Source of the DNA: an uncultured Alistipes sp.
GTDB taxonomy: Bacteria > Bacteroidota > Bacteroidia > Bacteroidales > Rikenellaceae
Direction: 5' to 3'
Assembly: GCA_944321955.1 (NCBI GenBank)
Contig: CALUNG010000010.1
Coordinates: 1 to 64,000 of the forward strand
DNA length: 64,000 nucleotides
The position numbers and the translations under genes are program-made. Positions 50,909 through 60,852 of the stretch are shown here, piece after piece. The first letter of the stretch is position 1. Every line of letters starts with the position of its first letter. The notes beneath the pieces were generated by a model. It was given only the letters and a program-made list of their open reading frames with translations. It was not told the DNA's origin and did not search any database.

Positions 50909-52282
50909 TTACTGTTTCTCGTTGCGGTTGCCTGTCTGCCTGCCGTTTTGCTGATTGTTGCCCTGGCTGTTCTCTTTGCGGTTATTGCGGTGATGCCTGT
51001 TGTTGTGAGGACGGTTGCCGCCATTGTTGCGCTGTTCCGCCGTAGCGGTCTGTTGTCCGTTGGTCGCCTTGCCGTCATCGCCTGATGGACGCTGGACCGG
51101 TTTGTTGGTGTTTTGACCTTCGGCTCTCTTCTCGTCGGGACGGTTGCCGTGACGGTTGCGGTTCTTGCGGTTGCGGTTCTTGCGCTTGTTGTCGAAACGG
51201 GTGATGCTGTCCTCCTCGGTGCGGAATGTCGGCTCCTCGTATTCGGGCGTGCCGTCGTTGTCGAGCAGCTGCTCTACTTTACGACCGGCCCGATTGGCCG
51301 CAATTATCTCCCTGACGCGCGATACGGGCAGCGTTACCATGTTCGACATCGAATCCTTGCTGCTGCTGAAGGACATGGTGCGTGCAAGAATATCGCTCTT
51401 TACGAGGAAGTATTCACCGTCGAGCGTCTGCAGCGGCTCCCTGATCTTCGGGAAGTCGCGGCGTGCATCGGCATAGGCGTCGTATTCGTACATCAGACAA
51501 CACTTCAGTTTCGAGCACTGGCCTGCCAGTTTCTGCGGGTTGAGAGATATCTCCTGCATGCGGGCGGCATTGGTCGTTACGCTCGAAAAACTCGATATCC
51601 ACGATGCACAGCACAACTGTCGGCCGCAGGCTCCGATGCCGCCGATGCGGCCGGCCTCCTGTCGGGCACCGATCTGCTTCATCTCGATGCGTATGTGGAA
51701 CTGCTCGGCGAAGACCTTGATCAGCTCGCGGAAATCTACACGTCCCTCGGCTATGTAGTAGAATATGGCCTTGATCTTGTCGCCCTGATATTCGACGTCG
51801 CCGATCTTCATCTCGAGACCCATCTCGGCGGCGATCTGGCGCGAGCGTATCATCGTCTCGTGTTCGAGGGCTATGGCCTCCTGCCAGCGTTCGATATCGT
51901 ATGGTTTGGCCTTGCGGTAGATCTTCTTGTATTCGCCGTTGTAGGGGTTGAAGCCCACGCGGCGCATCTGTTTGGCCACGATGTCGCCCGTGAGCGACAC
52001 GATGCCGATGTCATGGCCGGGCGAAGCCTCCACAGCCACGATGTCGCCGCGTTTGAGCGGCAGGTTGTTGACGTTGCGGTAATATGACCGGCGCGTATTC
52101 TTGAAACGTACCTCGACTATGTCGGTCGGGATGTTGTCAGGATACTCCTCGAGCCATGCCGTCTCGTGGAGCTTGTAGCACCCTTCGCACGGAACGGCGG
52201 CGGCTTCGCCGTCATTCTCGTAGAATAGACATCCGCGACCCATTTCGGGTTTGTTGTTGTCGTTATATTCTGAAGATGACAT
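50909..52282 (-). CDS. ricT: PSP1-domain protein (RicT-like) with a long Asn/Arg-rich tail
   Basis: A 457-residue cytosolic protein. The PSP1 core covers about residues 40-290 and contains VEASPGHDIGIVSLTGDIV, DKIKAIFYYIAEGRVDFREL, GACGRQLCCASWISSF and QCSKLKCCLMYEYDAYAD. The conserved Cys residues are those that hold iron-sulfur clusters in the Bacillus RicAFT complex, which acts in RNA maturation. RicA and RicF partners are not here. The last ~95 residues are low-complexity, rich in Asn, Arg, Lys, Gln and Gly, which suggests RNA binding or a disordered tail. It starts a ricT-gldH-trmB transcript. Confidence 0.88.
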   Translation of the reverse strand: MSSSEYNDNNKPEMGRGCLFYENDGEAAAVPCEGCYKLHETAWLEEYPDNIPTDIVEVRFKNTRRSYYRNVNNLPLKRGDIVAVEASPGHDIGIVSLTGDIVAKQMRRVGFNPYNGEYKKIYRKAKPYDIERWQEAIALEHETMIRSRQIAAEMGLEMKIGDVEYQGDKIKAIFYYIAEGRVDFRELIKVFAEQFHIRIEMKQIGARQEAGRIGGIGACGRQLCCASWISSFSSVTTNAARMQEISLNPQKLAGQCSKLKCCLMYEYDAYADARRDFPKIREPLQTLDGEYFLVKSDILARTMSFSSSKDSMSNMVTLPVSRVREIIAANRAGRKVEQLLDNDGTPEYEEPTFRTEEDSITRFDNKRKNRNRKNRNRHGNRPDEKRAEGQNTNKPVQRPSGDDGKATNGQQTATAEQRNNGGNRPHNNRHHRNNRKENSQGNNQQNGRQTGNRNEKQ

Positions 52283-52302
52283 TTATTTTCGTAAAATTTC
52301 TA

Positions 52303-52334
52303 CAAATATACGAAAAGCTTAGCGCCGAGCCAAA
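52303..52334 (-). promoter_or_regulatory. Promoter of ricT-gldH-trmB
   Basis: On the minus strand, -33 TTTG (rc at 52331-52334) and -7 TATATTTG (rc at 52303-52310) are 20 bases apart. The ATG is at 52282. Confidence 0.7.
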
Positions 52335-52472
52335 TTTGGATACCCAAGATTTCAAATTTGACCTGCGGAAAGCATGCGGATATTCCCAAAAACAGGAAAA
52401 AGAGTGTCGGTTCCGGACGACGTCGCAGAATTTGAACACTATTTGCTGCGTATGTGTTCGGGAATAAATTGC

Positions 52473-52480
52473 TATCTTTG
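52473..52480 (+). promoter_or_regulatory. -7 element of the MATE gene
   Basis: A perfect TATCTTTG lies seven bases before the ATG at 52488. No TTTG is found at the usual -33 distance. Confidence 0.55.
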
Positions 52481-52487
52481 CGGCCGT

Positions 52488-53852
52488 ATGTATGCATTTT
52501 CAAAATACAGGGAGCAGTATCGCGCCAACCTCAGGCTTGCGCTTCCGGTTGTGATTGCGCAGCTCGGTCAGATACTCGTACAGTTCGCCGACAACGTGAT
52601 GGTCGGACGCTATGGCGGCGACGACGCTCTGCCGCTGGCTTCGGTGGCATTCGGCAGTTCGGCCTCGTTCCTCTTCTTCATCGCGGGTCTCGGCATAACG
52701 TTCGGACTGACGCCATTGATTGGTGAGCTCTTTGTACGCGGCGAGACGCGACGCTCGTCGTCATATCTGAAGCATTCGCTTGTCCTGTACGGCCTTTTCG
52801 GCGTCGGGATAACGTTGCTGCAGCTGCTCTTCGCTCCGATGCTTTACCGCATGGGACAGCCTGTCGAAGTGGTCGACATGGCGCTGCCGTATTACCGTTA
52901 TCTGGCATTCAGCATGCTGCCGGTAATGCTCTTCGGCTCGTTCAAACAGTTTCTCGAGGGCGTGGGCAACACCGTCGCCTCGATGGTTATAATACTCGGA
53001 TGCAACCTGCTTAACATACTGCTGAACTGGATATTCATCAACGGTGAACTGGGTGCTCCGGAGATGGGCGGTGCCGGTGCCGGTCTGGCCACGATGATAT
53101 CGCGTGCCGTGATGCCGGTGGCTGCATTCGTATATTTCATGGTACAGGAGCGTTACCGCCGTTATCTGCGTCTCTTCCCGTCGCTGTCGCTGCGCCGGGC
53201 CCAGTTCAACGACCTCTTCAAGATGGGGCTGCCCATTGCGGCGCAGATGTTCCTCGAGGCTGCGGCTTTCGTCATCACAAGCGTGATGATGGGGTGGTTC
53301 GACGTGGTGGCCATCAGCTCGAACCAGATAGCCATGACACTCGGAAACTGCGCATTCATGATAGTGACGGCCGTCGGTGCCGCTACAACAATCCGTGTAT
53401 CGCACTGTTACGGCGCCCGCAATATCGGCGAGATGAGCCTTGCCGCCAAGGCGTCGCTGCACATAGTCCTGCTCTGGAACACACTGGCCATAGTTGCGTT
53501 CGTATCGTTGCGACACCTTATTCCGCACCTCTTCACCTCGAACGCCGCCGTTATCGACATGACTGCGCTGTTGCTGGTGTTCGTGTCTCTGTATCAGCTG
53601 TCCGACGGCCTGCAGTGTGTCGCCATAGGCATCATGCGAGGCTTCCAGGATGTGAAGGTCATTCCGTGGATATCGTTCCTGGCATACATTGTCCTGAATC
53701 TGCCCGTGGGGTATCTGTTCGGCTTCACGTTGGGCATGGGCCCGTGCGGCCTCTATATCGGATATTTCGTCGGCCTGACTACTTCGGCCGTACTTCTGCT
53801 GCTGCGCATAAAGCGCAAGGTAAGGTATCTGCGGCAGCACAATCCCGCATGA
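52488..53852 (+). CDS. MATE family efflux transporter
   Basis: A 454-residue multidrug and toxin extrusion protein. The start at 52488 follows a perfect -7 element; the frame upstream is not expected to be translated. About 12 hydrophobic segments form two homologous halves. MATE landmarks include ADNVMVGRYGGDDALPLASV in the first half and WFDVVAISSNQIAMTLGNCAF in the second. It would export cationic drugs or metabolites with Na+ or H+. No regulator is adjacent. Confidence 0.92.
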   Translation: MYAFSKYREQYRANLRLALPVVIAQLGQILVQFADNVMVGRYGGDDALPLASVAFGSSASFLFFIAGLGITFGLTPLIGELFVRGETRRSSSYLKHSLVLYGLFGVGITLLQLLFAPMLYRMGQPVEVVDMALPYYRYLAFSMLPVMLFGSFKQFLEGVGNTVASMVIILGCNLLNILLNWIFINGELGAPEMGGAGAGLATMISRAVMPVAAFVYFMVQERYRRYLRLFPSLSLRRAQFNDLFKMGLPIAAQMFLEAAAFVITSVMMGWFDVVAISSNQIAMTLGNCAFMIVTAVGAATTIRVSHCYGARNIGEMSLAAKASLHIVLLWNTLAIVAFVSLRHLIPHLFTSNAAVIDMTALLLVFVSLYQLSDGLQCVAIGIMRGFQDVKVIPWISFLAYIVLNLPVGYLFGFTLGMGPCGLYIGYFVGLTTSAVLLLLRIKRKVRYLRQHNPA

Positions 53853-53859
53853 AAACAGC

Positions 53860-53898
53860 GACGGCCGGACCTGTCAAGTCCGGCCGTCTGCCTTTTCG
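53860..53898. terminator. Bidirectional terminator between the MATE gene and clpC
   Basis: An 11-bp GC-rich perfect stem (53860-53870 with 53878-53888) around CTGTCAA, with CCTTTTC on one side and GAAAAC on the other. Confidence 0.85.
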
Positions 53899-56343
53899 TT
53901 ACGCTACCTTCAGCGTAACCCCGTGTCTGGATTTTTCTACCACGACACTCTTGCCGCGGCTCAGTTTGCCCTCGATGATGAGGGTGGTGAGAGGTTCTTC
54001 CACTTCGTCGAGGAGCGTGCGCCGCAGCGAACGCACCCCATATTTTGATTCATATCCCATGCCGGCGAGCGTCCGTTTCGCCGCGTCGGTGATGCGTATC
54101 CTGTATCCGAGCCTTTCGGCGCGGGCGAACAGATCGGCAAGCTCGAGGTCGATGATCCGCTCCACGTCGGCAGTCTCGAGCGTGCGGAACATGATGATGT
54201 CGTCGATGCGGTTGAGGAACTCGGGAGCAAACGTGCGCTCCAGCGCCTTGCGGTATTCGCCGGTCGGTGCCGTGCTCTCGCCCGATGCTTTCGACATGGT
54301 GGCGTATCCCACGTGCGACGAACGTACGGCGGCTTCGCGCGATCCGACATTCGATGTCATGATTATTATCGTATTGCGGAAATCGACCCTGCGCCCCGAG
54401 CCGTCGGTCAGGTGTCCCTCGTCGAAGATCTGCAACAGCGCGTTGAAGACATCTGGGTGTGCCTTCTCGATCTCGTCGAAGAGCACTACCGCATACGGTT
54501 GACGTCTTACGGCCTCGGTCAGCTGGCCGCCTTCGCCGTATCCGACATATCCCGGAGGCGAGCCGATCAGGCGTGCTACGTTGTGTTTTTCGCCGTACTC
54601 CGACATGTCGATTCGGATAAGGCCCCGCTTGTCGTCGAAGAGCCAGCGTGACAGCTCCTTGGCAAGAAGCGTCTTGCCTACACCCGTAGGACCGACGAAC
54701 ATGAAGACGCCGATCGGTCTGTTTTCGTCCTTCAGCCCGGCCCGCGAACGCTGTATCGAACGCGCAACCCGCGTCACGGCGTCGTTCTGTCCTATGACGC
54801 GCGATGCCAGCTGCCCCTGCAGCATGCGAAGACGCTCCATCTCGCTGCTGCCGACGCGCTCGGCCGGAATACCTGTCATGGACGTTATTACGGAGGCGAT
54901 GTCATCGGCCACGATCTCCGCTGGGTTCAACTCGAGCTGACGGCGCCATTCGGCGCGGCTCTCGCCGATCTTCGACTTGAGTGCTATTTCGCGCAGTCGG
55001 GCGGCTGCCGCCTTTTCGTATATAAGTGCCGCAACGGCTTCGTTGCGTTCACGTTTGGTCAACGTGAGGGCTTTTTCGAGGTCGCGAATCTCTTCGGGCT
55101 CGCGTGCCGACCCAAGATGAGCGCGCGATCCGGCCTCGTCAAGCACGTCAATGGCCTTGTCCGGAAAGTAACGGTCGGTGATGTAACGGTCCGTAAGGTC
55201 GACGCACGCACGCAAAGCCTCTTCCGTGTAGCGTACCTTGTGGTAGCGTTCGTAGTTGGGCGCTATGTTGCGCAGTATCTGCAGAGTCTGCTCGCGCGAC
55301 GTGGGTTCGATCAGAACCTTCTGGAAACGACGCTCGAGTGCCGCATCGCGCTCGATGTTCTCGCGATACTCGTCGAGCGTGGTGGCTCCGATGGTCTGCA
55401 ATTCGCCGCGTGCAAGTGCCGGCTTCAGTATGTTGGCCGTATCGAGGCTGCCCTGAGTCGAACCGGCTCCGACGATGGTGTGTATCTCGTCGATGAAGAT
55501 AATGGTGTTGCGCGACTTGCGCAGTTCGTCGATAAGCTGTTGCATGCGCTCCTCGAACTCTCCCCGGAACTTGGTGCCGGCAACCAGCGACGACACGTCG
55601 AGTGAAAAGATGGTCTTGTCGCTGATGGTGTACGGTACGTCGCCCGAAGCTATGCGCAGGGCAAGCCCTTCGACTATGGCACTCTTGCCTACTCCGGCTT
55701 CGCCTATGAGTACGGGGTTGTTCTTCTTGCGGCGCGAGAGTATCTGCACGACGCGTTCTATCTCGCGTTCGCGGCCTATTACGGGGTCGATCTTGCCTTC
55801 GCGGGCAAGACGCGTGAGGTCGACGCCGAATTTGGACAGCATGCCCGAAACCCCATGTGATGCCGGCTGCTCGTTGTCGCTGTCGAGCAACCTTGCATGG
55901 ATGTCGTTGCGGGGCTCGCCGCCACCTATGAAACGTTCGATATCCTCACGCAACATGTCGGGCACGATGTGATACATCTCCATGACGCGCGACGAAATGG
56001 TGCGGCGGTCGGATATGATATGCAGTACGGCATGAGATGTCGATATGTTGTGCACGTCGCCGAAGCTCCTGCAAAGCTCCTCGGCGAATGTCCTGAAAAA
56101 CTCTTCGGGAGAGATGTTTTCGCTGTCGGCGGCGTTGGCTTCGCGTTCTATGCGCAGAGCTATCTGGTACAACTCCCAGTCCTTGAGCCGCGACGAGAGT
56201 ATCTGATAGGCCATCGAACCTTCGGTTCGCAATATCTCGAGCATGAGATAATCCTTGAGCGAATGATCGATTCCGGCCTTGGCCGTATCGAAGGCGGTGC
56301 GGGCCATGATGCTTTCGAGCGTCTTTGAAATCTTGGTCTGCAT
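53899..56343 (-). CDS. clpC: ClpC-type double-ring AAA+ unfoldase
   Basis: An 814-residue Hsp100 protein. The N-terminal double-repeat domain covers residues 1-150. The first ATPase has the P-loop GEAGVGKS (214-221) and [13 protein letters not shown] short middle region follows, as in ClpC rather than ClpB. The second ATPase has [14 protein letters not shown] near 550. A ClpP-docking-like tripeptide VGY is at 678-680. It should feed proteins to ClpP (40539-41207). The 203 bases upstream hold its promoter region, with no clear match, and the yfcE terminator. Confidence 0.9.
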   Translation of the reverse strand: MQTKISKTLESIMARTAFDTAKAGIDHSLKDYLMLEILRTEGSMAYQILSSRLKDWELYQIALRIEREANAADSENISPEEFFRTFAEELCRSFGDVHNISTSHAVLHIISDRRTISSRVMEMYHIVPDMLREDIERFIGGGEPRNDIHARLLDSDNEQPASHGVSGMLSKFGVDLTRLAREGKIDPVIGREREIERVVQILSRRKKNNPVLIGEAGVGKSAIVEGLALRIASGDVPYTISDKTIFSLDVSSLVAGTKFRGEFEERMQQLIDELRKSRNTIIFIDEIHTIVGAGSTQGSLDTANILKPALARGELQTIGATTLDEYRENIERDAALERRFQKVLIEPTSREQTLQILRNIAPNYERYHKVRYTEEALRACVDLTDRYITDRYFPDKAIDVLDEAGSRAHLGSAREPEEIRDLEKALTLTKRERNEAVAALIYEKAAAARLREIALKSKIGESRAEWRRQLELNPAEIVADDIASVITSMTGIPAERVGSSEMERLRMLQGQLASRVIGQNDAVTRVARSIQRSRAGLKDENRPIGVFMFVGPTGVGKTLLAKELSRWLFDDKRGLIRIDMSEYGEKHNVARLIGSPPGYVGYGEGGQLTEAVRRQPYAVVLFDEIEKAHPDVFNALLQIFDEGHLTDGSGRRVDFRNTIIIMTSNVGSREAAVRSSHVGYATMSKASGESTAPTGEYRKALERTFAPEFLNRIDDIIMFRTLETADVERIIDLELADLFARAERLGYRIRITDAAKRTLAGMGYESKYGVRSLRRTLLDEVEEPLTTLIIEGKLSRGKSVVVEKSRHGVTLKVA

Positions 56344-56483
56344 TCTCTTTCAATTTTTGGTTTTCGCCCTTATAACGGCCCGGATGCAGACGATATTATG
56401 TTAAATGAAACCGCTTTTTTGAACGTTGGGACTATCTTGCTGATTTCGAGAGGATGAATATGTCTTATTTTTGCACAAAAAAA

Positions 56484-56509
56484 TACACTCCGGTCTCAGA
56501 CGGAGTGTA
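56484..56509 (-). terminator. Terminator of the rarA-esterase-yfcE run
   Basis: A 9-bp perfect stem (56484-56492 with 56101-type partner at 56501-56509) around GTCTCAGA. On the minus strand it is followed by TTTTTTTG-like bases. Confidence 0.8.
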
Positions 56510-56546
56510 ATAAACGATACCAATGTCCGATTTTGGATATGCCGGG

Positions 56547-57041
56547 CTATTGCCTCGGGTATTCCCATATCTCCATGTTGCGAATGTCGCTGCCGTCTAT
56601 CTCGAAACGCACGGCCGTACGCAATTTGTGTGCGCCGTAATTGCCGGCCGCCCCGGGATTGATATGCAGCAGGTCATACACCGGATCGTATATGATCTTG
56701 AGTATGTGCGAGTGTCCTGCGATGAAGAGTTTGGGGTGTATCGCCTGTATGCGGGCGACGGCCTGCGGCTGGTAGTGGCGCGGATATCCGCCTATGTGGG
56801 TCATCAGAACCTTTACACCTTCGCATTCGAACGATGCGAAAGTGTTGTAGACACGGCGTGTCATGCCGCCGTCGATGTTGCCGCATACGGCCCGCAGCGG
56901 TTTGAATGCGGCTATTTCGTCGGCAAGTTCGAGCGACCCGATGTCGCCGGCATGCCATATCTCGTCGACGTTCTCGAGAAACAGACGCAACGGTTCGTCG
57001 AATGTGCCGTGCGTGTCCGATATGACGCCTATACGTTTCAT
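56547..57041 (-). CDS. YfcE/MJ0936-family metallophosphodiesterase
   Basis: A 164-residue calcineurin-like phosphoesterase with the usual metal-binding motifs in order: ISDTHG (7-12), HAGDIG, GNIDG, THIGG and AGHSH. The single-domain size matches small bacterial phosphodiesterases of the YfcE type, whose natural substrate is not settled. It starts one base after the esterase gene ends and is followed by a terminator, so it is the last gene of the rarA run. Confidence 0.92.
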   Translation of the reverse strand: MKRIGVISDTHGTFDEPLRLFLENVDEIWHAGDIGSLELADEIAAFKPLRAVCGNIDGGMTRRVYNTFASFECEGVKVLMTHIGGYPRHYQPQAVARIQAIHPKLFIAGHSHILKIIYDPVYDLLHINPGAAGNYGAHKLRTAVRFEIDGSDIRNMEIWEYPRQ

Positions 57042-57042
57042 G

Positions 57043-57987
57043 TCATTCGCCGTAGTTGGAGCCGAGGTAGTCGAATATCGAGAAGTCCGTCGGCCGAATC
57101 GGATCGTTTAGGTTCTCTATATGCACTTCGGTGATCTGTTTCAAGCCGTCCTCGACGTAGTTGTCGAGAAACTCGCCTATCTGCTCGAGGTTGTCGGTCA
57201 TCGGGGTTTCGGCCAGCGAGTGATCCTCATACTCTACCGAGTAGAAGTAGTATGGCGTGCGCATCTGCCGCAGTTGCGACGCGATAAGTCCCGAACCGTA
57301 GAATCCGATACCGAATACGCGTGCCTTGTCGTAGGGTACGTTCTTGTCCGATGTGCCGTGGAAGAACATTATCGGAGCCGGGGCCTTGTGCCATTCGGGT
57401 TTGCCGTCTGTCGAGAAGATGGCGCCGGCAAACGATATGATGCCGGCGTAGTTGAATCCGGCAGGCAGCGATTTCGAAGCCTCCGAACCGTTGCAGATGC
57501 CGTTTTCGGCCTGCAGTACGGTGATGGCTCCGGCGCTCGAACCGCTGGCTACCATGCGCGAAGTGTCGATGCCCCATTCGGCAGCGTGTCCCAATACGAA
57601 CCCTGTGGCTGAATACAGGTCCTCGACAGCCATGTTCACCGTAGCCTTGAATTGCGAAATGGCGCTGAAGATGCCCGGATCGGTCACGCCCTTCATGCCC
57701 AATCGATAGTCGATGGCCACCACGTCGTATCCCTTGCGCGCCAGATAGTCGTAGTATTGCAGATATTTCGCCGCGTCGCGAAGGCCCGTCGAGAAACCTC
57801 CGCCGAATACGAATATGACGCACGGCCTCTTGGCATCGGATACATCCGATGACGTGTAACGGTCGAGGTAGAGCTCCTGTCCGTCCTTGACGGCATAAAG
57901 GTGCGTGCTCTTGCGAATCTCCTGTGCCGCAGCCGTGAAGAACAGGGCCAGTGCGGCGATTAACGACAATACTCTCTTCATAATCAT
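57043..57987 (-). CDS. Secreted alpha/beta-hydrolase (carboxylesterase type)
   Basis: A 314-residue protein. The start at 57987 overlaps the rarA stop (ATGA); a second ATG two codons later gives the cleaner signal peptide MKRVLSLIAALALFFTAAA. The esterase features are an oxyanion loop FGGGFSTG, the nucleophile in ASGSSAGAI, Asp in GTSDKNVPYD and His in YEDHSLAE. The sequence resembles Bacteroidetes carboxylesterases that act on sugar or feruloyl esters, but the substrate is not clear. It is translationally coupled to rarA. Confidence 0.85.
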   Translation of the reverse strand: MIMKRVLSLIAALALFFTAAAQEIRKSTHLYAVKDGQELYLDRYTSSDVSDAKRPCVIFVFGGGFSTGLRDAAKYLQYYDYLARKGYDVVAIDYRLGMKGVTDPGIFSAISQFKATVNMAVEDLYSATGFVLGHAAEWGIDTSRMVASGSSAGAITVLQAENGICNGSEASKSLPAGFNYAGIISFAGAIFSTDGKPEWHKAPAPIMFFHGTSDKNVPYDKARVFGIGFYGSGLIASQLRQMRTPYYFYSVEYEDHSLAETPMTDNLEQIGEFLDNYVEDGLKQITEVHIENLNDPIRPTDFSIFDYLGSNYGE

Positions 57988-59258
57988 CTCTTTTTGTCGC
58001 CCCACAGGTGCTCCATGCGTTCGGCCATCTTCGCTTCGGCAGCGTTGCTCCTGTCCGGTTTATAGAAGCGGCGTCCCTTGAGCGATTCGGGCATGAACTC
58101 CTGCTCGACGAAGTGTTCGCTGTAGTCGTGGGCGTATTTGTAATCCTTGCCGTAGCCGGCGTTTTTCATCAGTTTCGTAGGTGCGTTGCGCAGATGCAGC
58201 GGTATCGGACGGTTCGTTGTGTCGTGTTCGACGAACGAGAGAGCTTCGTTTATGGCCATGTATGCCGAGTTGCTCTTGACGCTTGTGGCCAGATATATCG
58301 TCGTCTCGGCCAGCGTGATGCGGGCTTCGGGCATACCTATCTTGTGTACCGTGTCGAAGCAGGCGTTGGCCAGCAGCAGGGCGTTGGGGTTGGCCAGACC
58401 GATATCCTCCGATGCCAGTATGACCAGACGCCGTGCAATGAACCGCGGCTCTTCGCCTCCGGCCAACATCCGTGCCAGATAGTATATCGCTGCGTCGGGA
58501 TCGCTGCCTCGTACGCTCTTTATGAATGCCGAGATGACATCGTAGTGCTGCTCGCCGTTCTTGTCGTAGAGTGCGATGTTCTGTTGCAGACACTCGGTGA
58601 CGAACCTGTCGGTAATGACGATGTCTCCATCGGAGGCCCCGACGATGATGTCGAGAATATTGAGCAGCTTGCGGGCGTCGCCTCCCGAAAACTTGAACAG
58701 CGCAGCCGTCTCCTCGACCTTGATGTTGCGTTTGGACAGCACTTCGTCGACCTTGAGGGCGCGGTCGAGCAGCCGTTGCAGGTCATCGTCGTCCATGGGG
58801 TTGAGGATGTATACCTGGCATCGGCTCAACAGAGGCGATATAACCTCGAACGACGGGTTTTCGGTGGTGGCTCCGATCAATGTGACGATCCCCTGCTCGA
58901 CTGCCCCAAGAAGCGAATCCTGCTGGCTCTTGTTGAAGCGGTGGATCTCGTCGATGAAGAGGAACGGGGGCTGCTGGTTGAACAGGTGCTGGCGTTTTGC
59001 CGTATCGATGACTTCACGTACATCCTTTACGCCCGACGTTACGGCCGACAGAGTGAAGAACGGCCTTTCGAGCGTCGAGGCCACGAGTTTGGCAAGCGTG
59101 GTCTTACCCACGCCCGGCGGCCCCCACAAAATAAAGGAGGGGACGTTTCCCGTTTCGAAAAACTTGCGGAAAACGCCCTCTTTACCTACAAGGTGTTCCT
59201 GCCCGATGTATTCATCGAGCGTATGCGGACGCAATCTTTCGGCCAGAGGTGCAGGCAT
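57984..59258 (-). CDS. rarA: Replication-associated recombination protein A
   Basis: A 424-residue AAA+ ATPase (MgsA/Mgs1/WRNIP1 family) that acts at stalled replication forks. The start at MPAPLAERLRPHTLDEYIGQ is preferred to an ATG 14 codons upstream that lies by the promoter. It has the P-loop GPPGVGKTTLA, FIDEIHRFNKSQQDSLL, and the C-terminal tetramer domain (RGSDPDAAIYYLARMLAGGE, ASEDIGLANP). The length is normal. It starts a rarA-esterase-yfcE run. Confidence 0.95.
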   Translation of the reverse strand: MPAPLAERLRPHTLDEYIGQEHLVGKEGVFRKFFETGNVPSFILWGPPGVGKTTLAKLVASTLERPFFTLSAVTSGVKDVREVIDTAKRQHLFNQQPPFLFIDEIHRFNKSQQDSLLGAVEQGIVTLIGATTENPSFEVISPLLSRCQVYILNPMDDDDLQRLLDRALKVDEVLSKRNIKVEETAALFKFSGGDARKLLNILDIIVGASDGDIVITDRFVTECLQQNIALYDKNGEQHYDVISAFIKSVRGSDPDAAIYYLARMLAGGEEPRFIARRLVILASEDIGLANPNALLLANACFDTVHKIGMPEARITLAETTIYLATSVKSNSAYMAINEALSFVEHDTTNRPIPLHLRNAPTKLMKNAGYGKDYKYAHDYSEHFVEQEFMPESLKGRRFYKPDRSNAAEAKMAERMEHLWGDKKR

Positions 59259-59278
59259 GGTCTCTTTTATTTTTTTTA

Positions 59279-59286
59279 CAAAAGTA
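59279..59286 (-). promoter_or_regulatory. -7 element of rarA
   Basis: TACTTTTG on the minus strand lies 20 bases before the ATG at 59258. The -33 match is poor. Confidence 0.45.
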
Positions 59287-59335
59287 CAAAAATTTTGCAC
59301 CTTTTCAGCCGTCGGCCCGCATTATGTTATCGGTG

Positions 59336-60634
59336 TTACAGTTCCCAGAAGCCCTTGCCTTTGTAGCTGTCGATTTTTGCCTGTGTAGCATCTTCGTCCA
59401 CGACGAATTTGGCGTTCCCGTTGGCGTCGGAAACAGTCTTGTACACCGGAGCCGATCTGTCGAGGTAGGCATTCGTGAAGAAGACCACTATGAACATAAC
59501 TACTCCTACGAACGGCAGTACGATTGCAAGCAGGATACTGAATGCAGCCACGATTATTGCTATTGTCAGCGGCATGAGCAATGTCGTATATACGTTCATG
59601 AATATCGTTCCGAACGTTCCGTACCAGAATCCCATTCTGAACCAGTTGTATATCATCGGCACTATCAGTCCGGCCGCGAAACTTACGAAGAAGACGGCAG
59701 CGGCTGCCTCTCCGTTCGAATAACCGGCTATGCCGTCCGGGGTTATCAGGTGCTGGTATTTCTGGTCGATATATATTAGAATGCCGACGAATGCCACGGC
59801 CGTAACGACGAGGCCGAGGATACTCATGCCTATGCTCGGCGGGTATCCGGCCTTGCTTTCGACGAGCGAACGGAACTGGCTGAATGCGAAGAACTGCAAC
59901 CCGAGCACCAGTACGAGCATCGACATTCTCCACACGGCGCCCATCTTCGAGAATATCTCTACGGCACACCACCACATGCACTCGGAGCCCATCAATGCCA
60001 CATATCCGAACTCGATGGCGGCCGTCAGCAGTACGACTGCCGACAGCAGAATGATTGCAATGAATGTCGGTAATTTCCCGGAGTGGCCCAGCAGTCCGAT
60101 TATGATCCCGATTATCGACAGTAGGAGTATCGATACGGGAATCAGCCAGCTGTACATAAGTTTGTCGAACGAGGTGTTGAGCCGGCCTCCTTCGCCCTTG
60201 AACCATGAATACAGATATGACGGCGAGTAGTCGATATCGAGTCTGTCTATGGTCCCGGCGGGGTTGTCCTCGGCGAATAGGAGGTCCCGGGCGGGAACTT
60301 CGTACAGTTTGCCGTTATGGTCTATATATGCCATAAAGTTCAGAGGTTTGTGGTATGTAAGCAGTTTCGTCTCCTCTTTGTAGTACTCGCGAATCTTTTC
60401 ATAGTCGAACGAAGCCCCGACGACGGTTACGGTCTCGCCGTTTGGGATGTCGAACGCCTCGCCTTTGTTTTTGGAGAAGAATGCCATTGTTCCGGTGCGG
60501 TCTTCGCCCTGCGGGCGGGCTGTCGTGTGGTTGCGGGCGGGGCTGCTGACGACGTAGCGTTGCGCTGCCGCATAATCGGAAAAGACGATGCACGAGATTA
60601 TCGTCGCAAATAGGGCAGTAAGGAATCTTTTCAT
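59336..60634 (-). CDS. Polytopic membrane protein of unknown function
   Basis: A 432-residue protein when started at MKRFLTALFATIISCIVF, a signal-like segment; frames upstream of it run through the promoter. About 140 periplasmic residues follow, with RTGTMAFFSKNKGEAFDIPNG-type content and a YDHNGKLYEVPARDLLF-like beta stretch. Then come roughly eight hydrophobic segments, and a short soluble end (YKTVSDANGNAKFVVDED). I do not recognise the family. It has a full promoter and no operon partner. Confidence 0.7.
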   Translation of the reverse strand: MKRFLTALFATIISCIVFSDYAAAQRYVVSSPARNHTTARPQGEDRTGTMAFFSKNKGEAFDIPNGETVTVVGASFDYEKIREYYKEETKLLTYHKPLNFMAYIDHNGKLYEVPARDLLFAEDNPAGTIDRLDIDYSPSYLYSWFKGEGGRLNTSFDKLMYSWLIPVSILLLSIIGIIIGLLGHSGKLPTFIAIILLSAVVLLTAAIEFGYVALMGSECMWWCAVEIFSKMGAVWRMSMLVLVLGLQFFAFSQFRSLVESKAGYPPSIGMSILGLVVTAVAFVGILIYIDQKYQHLITPDGIAGYSNGEAAAAVFFVSFAAGLIVPMIYNWFRMGFWYGTFGTIFMNVYTTLLMPLTIAIIVAAFSILLAIVLPFVGVVMFIVVFFTNAYLDRSAPVYKTVSDANGNAKFVVDEDATQAKIDSYKGKGFWEL

Positions 60635-60663
60635 AAGCAAAGGTTTTAATAAAGTGAGCTTTA

Positions 60664-60695
60664 CAAATGTATGAAATAGTTTCCGATAATCCAAA
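60664..60695 (-). promoter_or_regulatory. Promoter of the polytopic membrane protein gene
   Basis: On the minus strand, -33 TTTG (rc at 60692-60695) and -7 TACATTTG (rc at 60664-60671) are 20 bases apart. Confidence 0.65.
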
Positions 60696-60817
60696 TCGAC
60701 ATCTTTTTCGGTGTAAACGGATATCGCGTGACGGACCGGTATTGTCAATATTGGCATGCGAATGGCAGGGAACAGCCTCGTATGTGGCGGAATATTGCCG
60801 GAGTCACGATTTTTTGT

Positions 60818-60825
60818 TAAATTTG
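60818..60825 (+). promoter_or_regulatory. -7 element of the 60853 gene
   Basis: TAAATTTG lies 27 bases before the ATG. The -33 region has only ATTG. Confidence 0.45.
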
Positions 60826-60852
60826 CAGTGATACCTTAAAATATCCCATGCC

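Noticed and set aside
56466..56473. TATTTTTG on the plus strand as a promoter -7
   Set aside because: No plus-strand gene follows; the T-run and A-run here belong to the minus-strand terminator of yfcE.
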